Of a DNA stretch of 64,000 nt, positions 19,135 to 28,213 are shown piece by piece. Position 1 is the stretch's first letter; every line of letters starts with the position of its first letter. The notes beneath the pieces are model-generated. The model was not told the origin of the DNA. It did not search any database and worked only from the letters and a program-made list of their open reading frames with translations. The DNA comes from Arthrobacter sp. NicSoilB8 (GTDB lineage Bacteria; Actinomycetota; Actinomycetes; Actinomycetales; Micrococcaceae), in the NCBI RefSeq assembly GCF_019977355.1, contig NZ_AP024655.1, positions 3,596,001 to 3,660,000 of the forward strand, written 5' to 3'. The position numbers were made by a program, and so were the translations under genes.

Positions 19135-21231
19135 CTATTTCCAGCCGGTGGCGGCCAGCAGCCGTTGTTCGAACATCGGGATCATGGTCTGCACGTAGGT
19201 CTTGGTCAGGTGGTTGTCGTCCTTGTAGACGTACACGTTGCCCACCACGGCGGGACATGTCCCGCCGGCGCAGATGAAGTCGCTCATGTCCATCAGGTGC
19301 AGCCCGGGCACCTTGCCACGGTAGGCGTCCAGCGGCGAGGACCCCGCGAGCGATTCCTGCTCCGGCACGTTGCACTCGGCGGCGTCCGCACCGTTCTTCT
19401 GCACGCACTCGGGCATGTTGATGGTGAAGCGCGGGTTGTCGCGGATGCCCACCACGTCCATGCCGGCGTCGGTGAAGGGCTTGATGCCCTCAAGGTATTG
19501 CGGCACCTCCGTCTCGAACGGCGCTTCCTTGTGGGTCAGGGACGCGACGGTGAAGACGGCGTCGGGGCGGTGGTCCAGAACGTATTGCGCGCTGGCCTTG
19601 TTGAAGGCGTTGCAGTCCGCGTCCCGCTCCGGGGACTCCGCACCGAAGCGGCAGTTGCCCTTCAGGAGTGTGACAACTTCCCAGCCGTGGCTCTTCGCGA
19701 TCGGGCCCAGCGCCGCCATGTACTGCTGGGCGTGCGAGTCGCCGAGCACCACGATCCGCTTGGTGACCTTCTCGGGCTTGTTGTTCTGCAGGCAGCCCTG
19801 CAGCAGGGGGTCGCTGGCGACGTTCTGGTCCGTGCACAGCCCGTCGATGTCGGCCCATTCGTTCTTCATCGCCGCCGGCGCGGGAATGATCTTCGCTTCC
19901 GGGGTCGGTTTGCCGGCGTTTTCCGGCGCCAGGGCCGCCGCGCCCGGGGTCAGTTCCTTGGGCTGGGATGCCGCCGCGGCCTCGTCGGCCACGAGCCGGC
20001 TCTGCCAGACGGCGACGGGGCCGGCCAGCAACGCGCCGCAGGCGGCAATCACGACGGCGGTGCGCCAGGCGCGGCGCTTCGGCCAGTGCCATTCGCGCAG
20101 CGGCTTTTCGACGAAGCGCGTGGTGAGCACGGCCAGAACGATGGACACGGCCACGATGCACAGCCCCTGGACCAGGTTCGGCGCGGTGATGCCCGCCCCG
20201 GCGAGGGCCAGGACCAGCAGCGGCCAGTGCCAGAGGTACAGCGCATAGGAGTTGTCGCCCAGCGCCACGAGGGGCTTCCAGGTCAGGAGGCGGTCGACGC
20301 CGAAGCGGCTGCCGCTTTGTCCGGCGGTGATGATCGCTGCGGCGGCCAGCGTGGGCCACAGCGCGATGAAGCCGGGGAACGAACGGTCCACGGTCAGCAG
20401 CAGCCCGCAGGAGAGCATGGCTGTCAGGCCGGCCCAGCCCAGCACCACGCGCAGGATCCTGCCCGGCTTCAGGTACGGCAGGGCAAGGGCCAGGAGCGAG
20501 CCGAGGGCGAACTCCCAGAGCCGTGCGCCCGTGTCGAAGTAGGCGTGGGCCTGGTTGGTGGCGGTCTGAACGACCGAATACGCGAGGGACACGGCGAAGA
20601 TGGCGCCGAAGGCCGCAGCCAGCAGGGACCGGTACCCCAGCAGGGCGTGCTCCTTGCCGGTCCGGCGGCGAAGCGCGCGGCGGAGCAGCCGGGAAAGAAG
20701 TGCCGTGCCGGCAAAGACGAGCGGCCATAGCACGAACACCTGGCCCTGGATCGAAAGGGACCAGAAGTGCTGGAGCGGGCTAGCCCCTGAGTGATCCTGG
20801 GCGTAGTAGTCGACGGCGGTGTCGGCCAGGAGCCAGTTCTGCCGGTACAGCAGGGACGCCCAGGCCTGGTCGAGGACGTCGGGCCAGCGGCTTTGCGGCA
20901 GGATGGCCCAGGTGCCGGCGAGGACGCCGAGAATCACCACGACGACGGCGGGCAGCAGTCGCTTGAGCAGGTGCAGCCAGTGGCTCAGCAGCCGGAGCGG
21001 CGCGCCGCTTTCGACCTTCCGGGTGAAGCTGAGCGTCATCAGGAATGCCGAAACGAGAAGGAAGATGTCCACGCCGCCGGAGACCCGGCCCAGCCACACA
21101 TGGTAAGTGACCACCATGAGGACTGCGAGGGCGCGCAGGCCCTGGACTTCGGGGCGGTAGCTGGTTTTTCGGCTCGCCGGCGAGCCCGCGTCCGCTGCTG
21201 GCGGGGTGGCTGTGGTTCGCTCGTTCGACAC
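19135..21231 (-). CDS. Membrane acyltransferase fused to an SGNH domain (paralogue 1)
   Basis: 698 aa, OafA/AT3 type. The N-terminal acyltransferase-3 domain (about 20-380, ten or more membrane helices) starts with YRPEVQGLRALAVLMVVTYH, including the conserved His. The C-terminal SGNH hydrolase domain has block I GDSHAQQYMAAL and the late KDDNHLTK (Asp/His). Such proteins O-acetylate surface polysaccharide or peptidoglycan. The GTG start at 21231 (VSNERT) sits 23 nt after a promoter motif shared with paralogue 2; an upstream in-frame start at 21258 would lie inside that motif. Confidence 0.92.
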   Translation of the reverse strand: MSNERTTATPPAADAGSPASRKTSYRPEVQGLRALAVLMVVTYHVWLGRVSGGVDIFLLVSAFLMTLSFTRKVESGAPLRLLSHWLHLLKRLLPAVVVVILGVLAGTWAILPQSRWPDVLDQAWASLLYRQNWLLADTAVDYYAQDHSGASPLQHFWSLSIQGQVFVLWPLVFAGTALLSRLLRRALRRRTGKEHALLGYRSLLAAAFGAIFAVSLAYSVVQTATNQAHAYFDTGARLWEFALGSLLALALPYLKPGRILRVVLGWAGLTAMLSCGLLLTVDRSFPGFIALWPTLAAAAIITAGQSGSRFGVDRLLTWKPLVALGDNSYALYLWHWPLLVLALAGAGITAPNLVQGLCIVAVSIVLAVLTTRFVEKPLREWHWPKRRAWRTAVVIAACGALLAGPVAVWQSRLVADEAAAASQPKELTPGAAALAPENAGKPTPEAKIIPAPAAMKNEWADIDGLCTDQNVASDPLLQGCLQNNKPEKVTKRIVVLGDSHAQQYMAALGPIAKSHGWEVVTLLKGNCRFGAESPERDADCNAFNKASAQYVLDHRPDAVFTVASLTHKEAPFETEVPQYLEGIKPFTDAGMDVVGIRDNPRFTINMPECVQKNGADAAECNVPEQESLAGSSPLDAYRGKVPGLHLMDMSDFICAGGTCPAVVGNVYVYKDDNHLTKTYVQTMIPMFEQRLLAATGWK

Positions 21232-21265
21232 TAAAAAACCTTTCAGGCCGGCTTCCAAAGTATCA

Positions 21266-21295
21266 ATGTTACCGAAACGTAACTTTCATTGCGAA
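21266..21295 (-). promoter_or_regulatory. Promoter of acyltransferase 1, shared motif
   Basis: Minus strand: -35 TTCGCA (21290-21295), 18-nt spacer, -10 TAACAT (21266-21271). The -10 sits in GTAACATTGATACTTTGG (21255-21272), which matches paralogue 2 at 15 of 18 bases at the same 23-nt distance from the start. GTTAC and GTAAC also form an inverted repeat here. Confidence 0.6.
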
Positions 21296-21328
21296 TCACC
21301 GGCTGGCCGCGGGATCATCTCCGGCACC

Positions 21329-21364
21329 GTCTTCGGGGCCGTCCTCGGGGCCGTCTTCGGGGCC
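21329..21364. repeat. 12-bp tandem repeat, three copies
   Basis: GTCTTCGGGGCC repeated three times (one base changed in the middle copy), with weaker copies upstream. It lies in the non-coding gap between acyltransferase 1 and the DUF389 gene. Confidence 0.8.
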
Positions 21365-21472
21365 CGCCAGGGTAGTCGCGGAGGCACGGGCGCGGAGGCA
21401 CGGACGCAGCACGGACGGGGTCCAATGTGACCCGTGCCAGCTAGGCTGGAACGAGTCTGAGGAGGCCGCTTA

Positions 21473-22441
21473 GTGATCGTGCAGGTGCGCATTTGCGTCC
21501 CGGGTGAGTTGTCCGGAGTCGTCGTCGAAAGTTGTACCGCTCAGGTCGGCGTCGCGGAGGTCGCCCTGGAGAAGGGCGCGTCCGTCATGCCGCCCGGCGA
21601 CGTTGTCCAGGTCCTCCTCGCACGCGAATCCGTGGAGGGTCTTGTGGAGAAGCTTCACGCCCTCGATGTCCAGCAACGGGGATCAATTTCGGTCATCATG
21701 CCGGACCTGGTGCTCTCGGACCGGGCAGACCGGGTCGAGGCCGAGGCGCCAGGCGAGGGCGCGGACGCCGTGATCTGGGACGAGGTGTCGCGGCAGAGCG
21801 GCGAAGATTCGCGCCTGACCTGGACCTACCTGACGTTCCTGATCCTGGCCACCCAACTGGCGGCCATCGGCATCGTCACTGACTCCACCATCGCGATCGT
21901 CGGCGCCATGGCCGTCGGGCCGGAGTTCGGCCCGCTGGCCGCGCTGGCCGTGGCCTTGGTCCGGCGCGAGCGGCGGCTCGGACGCGACGCGGCGCTGGCC
22001 CTCGGCGTCGGCTTTCCCATCGCGATGCTGGCCGCCGCCCTGACCGCGTGGCTGTCCGTGCCGCTGGGGCTGTTTCCCCGGGATGCGTTGGACCGCGGTT
22101 CGGCGGTTGAGTTCATCTACCATCCGGGACCCTATTCGCTGATCGTCGCCGTGCTGGCCGGAATCGCCGGGATGCTCTCGGTGATCAGCCGGCGCTCGGC
22201 GGCGCTGATCGGCGTGTTCATCTCCGTCACCACGGTGCCGGCGGCGGGGTATGTGGCCGTGGCGCTGGTTCTGGGCGAGTATCAGAAGGCGGCCGGTTCC
22301 GCCCTCCAGCTGTTCCTGAACCTGCTGGGCATCGTGGTGGCCGGCGTCGCGGTGCTGCTGTTCTACCGGCTCGTGACCAAACGGCTGTCGCCGGAGGCTG
22401 CCCTGCAGCTGCGGCGCCGGGCAGCCGGCACGCAGCGCTGA
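21473..22441 (+). CDS. DUF389 family membrane protein
   Basis: 322 aa. A cytoplasmic N-terminal half (about 1-110) is followed by five or six membrane segments, beginning at LTWTYLTFLILATQLAAIGI. IVGAMAVGPEFGPLAALAVA is the signature loop of DUF389 (TIGR00341-like). Transport or mechanosensing has been suggested for the family, but no function is proven. GTG 21473 is set by AGGAGG about 9 nt upstream. It lies between, and opposite in strand to, the two acyltransferase paralogues. Confidence 0.88.
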   Translation: MIVQVRICVPGELSGVVVESCTAQVGVAEVALEKGASVMPPGDVVQVLLARESVEGLVEKLHALDVQQRGSISVIMPDLVLSDRADRVEAEAPGEGADAVIWDEVSRQSGEDSRLTWTYLTFLILATQLAAIGIVTDSTIAIVGAMAVGPEFGPLAALAVALVRRERRLGRDAALALGVGFPIAMLAAALTAWLSVPLGLFPRDALDRGSAVEFIYHPGPYSLIVAVLAGIAGMLSVISRRSAALIGVFISVTTVPAAGYVAVALVLGEYQKAAGSALQLFLNLLGIVVAGVAVLLFYRLVTKRLSPEAALQLRRRAAGTQR

Positions 22442-22558
22442 CGCCCGTGCTGTCGGGCGGCCGCTGATCCGGCAGCCCGGCAGCCGATCAGCGGATCTGC
22501 CACGTGGTCGGCGTGGCAGGCGCGGCCACGTGGCCGCCCGGCGGCAAGGGAACGATCC

Positions 22559-24613
22559 CTACTCGGCGTCCCAGCCGGTGGCTGCCAGAAACTCCGCCTC
22601 GAAGTAGGGGGTGAGGCTTTCCATGTAGGTTCTGGTGACGTGGTTGTCATCCTTGTAAACCATCACGTTGCCGATCACGGCCGGGCAGACCTGGCCCTGG
22701 CAGAAGAACCTGCTGAAGTCGAGGAACTTGGTGTCCGGCAGCTGCCCTGCCACGGCGGCATCGGGCGACGTGGGCGCATAGTTCGCCGCGGTCGCCGATC
22801 CGCACGCGGCGTAGTTGTCCGGGTGCTCTTCGAGGCAGGCGGGAACGGCCTCGTGCATGCGGGGGGTGTCCCGCAGCGCGACGACGGGTATGCCGGCGTC
22901 GTTGATGGTTTTGATCGGCGCAACCCAACCCGGATCCAGGAACTCGACGGCGTTCGGGTCGGGGTCCGTCCGGGTGCTCGTCGTGACCACGACGTCCGGC
23001 TTCATGGCCAGGACCTTCTTGAGGGTTTCCTTGTCGAAGTCCAGGCAGCCTTCCGATTGCCCCGGCGCCGGCTTGTCCGTCACGGGGCAGTAGCCCTTGG
23101 TGATGGCTTCCACCCGCCAGCCGTACTTCTCGGCCAGTGTGAGGATGGGGGTGGCCCAGACGTGGGCATGCGAGTTGCCTATGATCACCACGGTCTTGGC
23201 GGCATTCTGCTTGCCGTTATTGCACACGTTGGTGAGTGCCTTCTCATCCGAGGTGCAGCCGCCGTCGTAGCGGGGCCATTCGTCAGCCGCGGTGGCAAGG
23301 GTGGGAAGGAGCGGGGCGGATTTGTCGGCCCCGTCGACGTAAGCCGGGTCCAGCGAACGGGCGCCCGGGTTATTGGCCCAGGCCTGGCTCGCCGCCGCGG
23401 CCGTGGCGAAGTTGATCTGGAGTTGCCAGCCGGCCAGCGGCACGACGGCGGTGGCGGCAGCAGCGGCGATGGCAATGACCGCACGGCGTCGCCGCACTTC
23501 CGGCCATTGCCATTCGCGCCAGGGCTTCTCGATAAAGCGGGTGGTGAGGTAGGCGAGCACCAGTGAAACGGCGATGATGACGGCGCCCGTGATGGGGCCC
23601 GCGCGGTCCTTGCCCGTCGCGGCAAGCGCAATGACCAGGACCGGCCAGTGCCACAGGTAGAGGGCGTAGGAATTGTCGCCCAGCCGGATCAAGGGCTTCG
23701 AGCTGAGAATCCGGTCGACGCCCAGCCTGCTGCCCGACTGGCCGGCGGCGATGACGCAGGCCGCGGCCAGGGTGGGCCAGAGTGCCACGTACCCGGGGAA
23801 GGAAGCCTGGACATTGAGCAGGATCCCGCAGCTGAGCATGGCAACGATGCCCAGCCAGCCGAGCACCAGGCGCCAGCTCCGGGGCAGCCGCAGGGCCGGC
23901 AGGGCCAAAGCCACGAGCGTGCCCAGCGCGAACTCCCACAGCCGGGCTCCGGTATCGAAGTATGCCTCGGTCTGGTCGGCGTAGGTGAAGACGATTGAGT
24001 AGACCAGTGAAACAAGGAAGATCAGGGCGAAGATGTAGCAAAGCAGCACGCGGTAGCGGAGCCTGAAGCGCTTGGCGACGATTGCTGCGCCCGCGAAGAT
24101 GAGCGGCCACAGGATGAAGATCTGCCCCTGGATCGAAAGGGACCAGAAGTGCTGGAAGGGGCTGGCGTGGCTGTGGTCCGAGGCGTAGTAATTCGTGGCC
24201 TGGGACTGGAGGAACCAGTTTTCGACATAGAACAGGGACGTCCAGCCCTGGGAGATCACCTCGAGCCAGCGGGTCCGTGGCAGGAAGAACATGCTTGCGG
24301 CGAGTACGGCCACCAGGACGGTCACGGCCGCCGGCAGGAGGCGCCGGAAGAGGTGCAGCCAATGCTTGAAGAGCGCCATCGGCCGGCCCTGCTCGTAGCG
24401 GCCGACGAACTGCAGCGTCATGAGGAATGCCGAAATCAGCAGGAACACATCGACGCCGCCGGACACGCGGCCCAACCAGATGTGGTAGGTCATGACCATG
24501 AGCACGGCCAGGGACCGGAGTCCTTGGATTTCGGGCCTGAATGTCGATTTCCTGCCCGCCCGCGGTGCCGCACCGGATTGGGCAGGCGGGGGCAGGGTTC
24601 TTTGCTGTGTCAT
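22559..24613 (-). CDS. Membrane acyltransferase fused to an SGNH domain (paralogue 2)
   Basis: 684 aa, same layout as its neighbour: AT3 domain with FRPEIQGLRSLAVLMVMTYH, then an SGNH domain with GNSHAHVWATPI and KDDNHVTRTYM. Block I reads GNSH where paralogue 1 has GDSH. The two proteins align along their whole length with clear divergence, so the duplication is old. ATG 24613 follows GAGGGG; the frame extends to 24640, but that would include the promoter motif. Probable role: O-acetylation of a surface glycan. Confidence 0.92.
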   Translation of the reverse strand: MTQQRTLPPPAQSGAAPRAGRKSTFRPEIQGLRSLAVLMVMTYHIWLGRVSGGVDVFLLISAFLMTLQFVGRYEQGRPMALFKHWLHLFRRLLPAAVTVLVAVLAASMFFLPRTRWLEVISQGWTSLFYVENWFLQSQATNYYASDHSHASPFQHFWSLSIQGQIFILWPLIFAGAAIVAKRFRLRYRVLLCYIFALIFLVSLVYSIVFTYADQTEAYFDTGARLWEFALGTLVALALPALRLPRSWRLVLGWLGIVAMLSCGILLNVQASFPGYVALWPTLAAACVIAAGQSGSRLGVDRILSSKPLIRLGDNSYALYLWHWPVLVIALAATGKDRAGPITGAVIIAVSLVLAYLTTRFIEKPWREWQWPEVRRRRAVIAIAAAAATAVVPLAGWQLQINFATAAAASQAWANNPGARSLDPAYVDGADKSAPLLPTLATAADEWPRYDGGCTSDEKALTNVCNNGKQNAAKTVVIIGNSHAHVWATPILTLAEKYGWRVEAITKGYCPVTDKPAPGQSEGCLDFDKETLKKVLAMKPDVVVTTSTRTDPDPNAVEFLDPGWVAPIKTINDAGIPVVALRDTPRMHEAVPACLEEHPDNYAACGSATAANYAPTSPDAAVAGQLPDTKFLDFSRFFCQGQVCPAVIGNVMVYKDDNHVTRTYMESLTPYFEAEFLAATGWDAE

Positions 24614-24647
24614 AGAACAACCCCTCAACCAGATAACCAAAGCGTCT

Positions 24648-24677
24648 ATGTTACTAAACTGTGATGTTCATGGCCAA
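24648..24677 (-). promoter_or_regulatory. Promoter of acyltransferase 2, shared motif
   Basis: Minus strand: -35 TTGGCC (24672-24677), 18-nt spacer, -10 TAACAT (24648-24653) within GTAACATAGACGCTTTGG (24637-24654), 23 nt before the ATG, the same geometry as paralogue 1. The remaining gap to the groEL terminator holds nothing else I can support. Confidence 0.6.
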
Positions 24678-24861
24678 TCGCGGCGACGGCCACAGACCTC
24701 TATTGAGGCATGCCAAGGTGTGAGTTTCCCGGGAAGCGTGAGTGGATGGGCTGTGTCCGACGGCGGCGAGGCGGCAGATTCCGCGGCAGTTGCGGACTCC
24801 TGCGCGGTTGGAATGTTGGCGATAAGTGGGCGGAGGCATGCCCGGATCCGGACAGAAAAAA

Positions 24862-24893
24862 GGACGGCCCGGCAAGCAATTGCCGGACCGTCC
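24862..24893 (-). terminator. Intrinsic terminator of groES-groEL
   Basis: 14-bp stem (GGACGGCCCGGCAA with one mismatch, 4-nt loop), followed on the minus strand by TTTTTTCTG. It lies 16 nt past the groEL stop. Confidence 0.93.
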
Positions 24894-24909
24894 CCTCTGC
24901 GGGCCGAGA

Positions 24910-26532
<1,623 letters not shown>

Positions 26533-26600
26533 TCAAGACAGAACCCCGCGCAACTGATCCGTTCATGACGAAGGATCTGCTGCGCGGGGGTCCAAGAGAG

Positions 26601-26897
26601 TTACTTTACGACGATCGCCAGAACGTCGCGGGCGGAGAGCACGAGGTACTCGGTGCCGCCGGTCTTAACTTCGGTTCCGCCGTACTTGGAGTAGATGACA
26701 ACGTCACCAACGGCAACGTCAACGGGAACGCGGTTGCCGTTGTCGTCAAAGCGGCCGGGGCCTACTGCAACAACTTCGCCTTCCTGCGGCTTCTCCTGTG
26801 CGGAGTCCGGGATAACCAGGCCGGAAGCCGTGGTCTGCTCGGCTTCGAGCGGGCGGACAACAATACGATCCTCAAGAGGCTTAATAGAGACCGACAC
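26601..26897 (-). CDS. groS: Co-chaperonin GroES (10 kDa)
   Basis: 98 aa lid of the chaperonin. It starts [20 protein letters not shown], has the mobile loop at about 18-32 ([15 protein letters not shown]) and ends with the [16 protein letters not shown] strand. GTG start at 26897 with AAAGGAG upstream. First gene of the groES-groEL operon; heat-shock control by HrcA is inferred from two CIRCE elements 112-185 nt upstream. Confidence 0.98.
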   Translation of the reverse strand: MSVSIKPLEDRIVVRPLEAEQTTASGLVIPDSAQEKPQEGEVVAVGPGRFDDNGNRVPVDVAVGDVVIYSKYGGTEVKTGGTEYLVLSARDVLAIVVK

Positions 26898-27008
26898 TCG
26901 GACCTCTCCTTTTCGTCAGCAAATTCGTGGACTATGAAGCGGTGATGCCATGGCGTACAGACCGTCGTCGCGGTGCCGGCAGTAGCCTGGCGGAACCCAC
27001 TTCATGTG

Positions 27009-27035
27009 TTAGCACCCTCCTAGGGAGAGTGCTAA
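27009..27035 (-). promoter_or_regulatory. CIRCE operator 1 of groES
   Basis: TTAGCACCC-N9-GAGTGCTAA, 17 of 18 arm bases matching consensus. It begins 5 bp downstream of the -10 box and so covers the transcription start. Confidence 0.95.
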
Positions 27036-27040
27036 TGACG

Positions 27041-27070
27041 ACTCTATGTAACTGGTTAGCACTCGGTCAA
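27041..27070 (-). promoter_or_regulatory. groES promoter
   Basis: Minus strand: -35 TTGACC (27065-27070), 18-bp spacer, -10 TAGAGT (27041-27046). The -35 lies inside CIRCE 2 and the start point in CIRCE 1. Confidence 0.8.
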
Positions 27071-27082
27071 GGCGAGTGCCAG
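27056..27082 (-). promoter_or_regulatory. CIRCE operator 2 of groES
   Basis: TTAGCACTC-N9-GAGTGCCAG. The left arm is perfect; the right arm has two changes. Its centre is 47 bp from that of CIRCE 1. Confidence 0.92.
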
Positions 27083-27112
27083 AAATTCGTCCCCGGTGAA
27101 CATTTTCGTCAA

Positions 27113-27605
27113 GGACATGCTCATTGGTTCCGGGCCGGCCAGAGGCACATGCTCACTCTTCCGGGCTCGCCAGGGCACATGCTCATTGGTTCCGGGCCGG
27201 CCCGAGGCACATGCCCAGTCTTCGTGGCTGCCGGTGGACACATGGGCATCATGCCCACTCCCCGCGCCCAGCGATGGACATGCCCAATGGTTTCAGACTG
27301 CCCAAAGGAACATGCTCATTCCTGGCGCTGGACCAGGGACATGCCCAGCCTCCCGCGAGCCCGACTAAAGGGACATGCCCAGTGGTTCCGCGATGGACCG
27401 AGGCACATGCCCATTCTTCGTGGCTGCCGGTGGACACATGGGCATCATGCCCACTCCCCGCGCCCAGCGATGGACATGCCCAATGGTTTCAGACTGCCCA
27501 AAGGAACATGCTCATTCCTGGCGCTGGATCAGGGGCATGCTCAGCGGGTCCGGCCTGGACTGAGGGACATGCCCACTCCTGATGCCAGGGGTGGGGCATG
27601 TCCTG
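27113..27605. repeat. Array A: about 16 CATG-centred sites every 29-34 bp
   Basis: Consensus GGNACATGCYCA. CATG cores start at 27116, 27148, 27178, 27210, 27241 (with a twin at 27250), 27279, 27311, 27340, 27374, 27406, 27437 (twin 27446), 27475, 27507, 27536, 27568 and 27597. Most steps are 29-34 bp, close to three helical turns; the step after each twin is 38 bp. The 18-22 nt between sites vary, but a block of about 130 bp (from 27204) recurs 196 bp later. The array fills the 540 bp between the groES operators and the 3' end of the next minus-strand gene. ORFs through it encode only repeats. Confidence 0.9.
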
Positions 27606-27625
27606 CAGGCGTTGCGCGCAGGTAA

Positions 27626-28147
27626 CTACTCGCCGGCGAGGTGTTCGAAGTCCACGTCTTCGCCATTGTCCTCGTCCCGGTTACGGCCGGCGTCGTTCCG
27701 GTGCCGATACAGCAGCAGGGCCCCGGCGGCGGCCAGGAGGACACCTGCGATCAGGAAGATGATGCCGCCGAGCCGGGCCGCGGCGTACGTGTCGCGGATG
27801 GCCCGCGCCTCGTCGGTGGCGTCCTGGACATTCTTGCCGCCGACCGAATACACGGTGGCGTTAAAGGAATCGAGGAAGAAAATGATCACCAGCAGGGCGA
27901 TGCACACGACGGCGATCACCGCGCCGGCGATCAGCGCCGGCCGGGCGTAGCGCGCCAGCCCCTGCGGTCTCCGGCGCTCCTGCCCGACGTCGTCCGGCCC
28001 GTTGTCGTACAGGGCCGCGTCCCGCCCGTCGTCCCCCCCTTCGTCCTGCCCGTTGTCGTACAGGGCCGCGTCCCGCCCGTCGTCCTGCCCGGCGTCGTGT
28101 CCCGCTGTGTCCGCTGACGTGCTGTCGCCTGTACCGCTGTCTTCCAT
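27626..28147 (-). CDS. Small two-helix membrane protein with acidic repeat N-terminus
   Basis: 173 aa, family not recognised. The N-terminal 60 residues are acidic and repeated (DDGRDAALYDNGQDEGG then DDGRDAALYDNGPDD). Two membrane helices follow: ALIAGAVIAVVCIALLVIIFF and LGGIIFLIAGVLLAAAGALLL, with a Tyr/Asn-rich extracytoplasmic loop between. It ends in an acidic tail (DNGEDVDFEHLAGE). ATG 28147 has TAGGCT (28155-28160) 7 nt upstream, which rejects the much longer frame running to 29332 over the methyltransferase gene. Confidence 0.75.
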   Translation of the reverse strand: MEDSGTGDSTSADTAGHDAGQDDGRDAALYDNGQDEGGDDGRDAALYDNGPDDVGQERRRPQGLARYARPALIAGAVIAVVCIALLVIIFFLDSFNATVYSVGGKNVQDATDEARAIRDTYAAARLGGIIFLIAGVLLAAAGALLLYRHRNDAGRNRDEDNGEDVDFEHLAGE

Positions 28148-28154
28148 GCCGTCA

Positions 28155-28160
28155 AGCCTA
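28155..28160 (-). promoter_or_regulatory. -10 box of leaderless promoter, small membrane protein
   Basis: TAGGCT on the minus strand, 7 nt before the ATG at 28147. It sets the start. Confidence 0.45.
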
Positions 28161-28200
28161 TCCCCAGCCGTCCTGTCACAGCGCGCCCGCGGCGCTGAAC

Positions 28201-28206
28201 TACGCT
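28201..28206 (+). promoter_or_regulatory. -10 box of leaderless methyltransferase promoter
   Basis: TACGCT lies 7 nt before the ATG at 28214. It is divergent from the promoter at 28155, 40 bp away. Confidence 0.45.
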
Positions 28207-28213
28207 GGATGGC

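Noticed and set aside
27124..27582. 152-aa ORF in array A
   Set aside because: Translation is only GHAQ/HAHS-type repeats that follow the DNA period; other frames through the array are equally open and there is no start signal.
27113..27605. CRISPR array
   Set aside because: The spacing of about 31 bp looks CRISPR-like, but the conserved core is only about 12 bp and imperfect, the intervening stretches are partly duplicated, and no cas gene is present.
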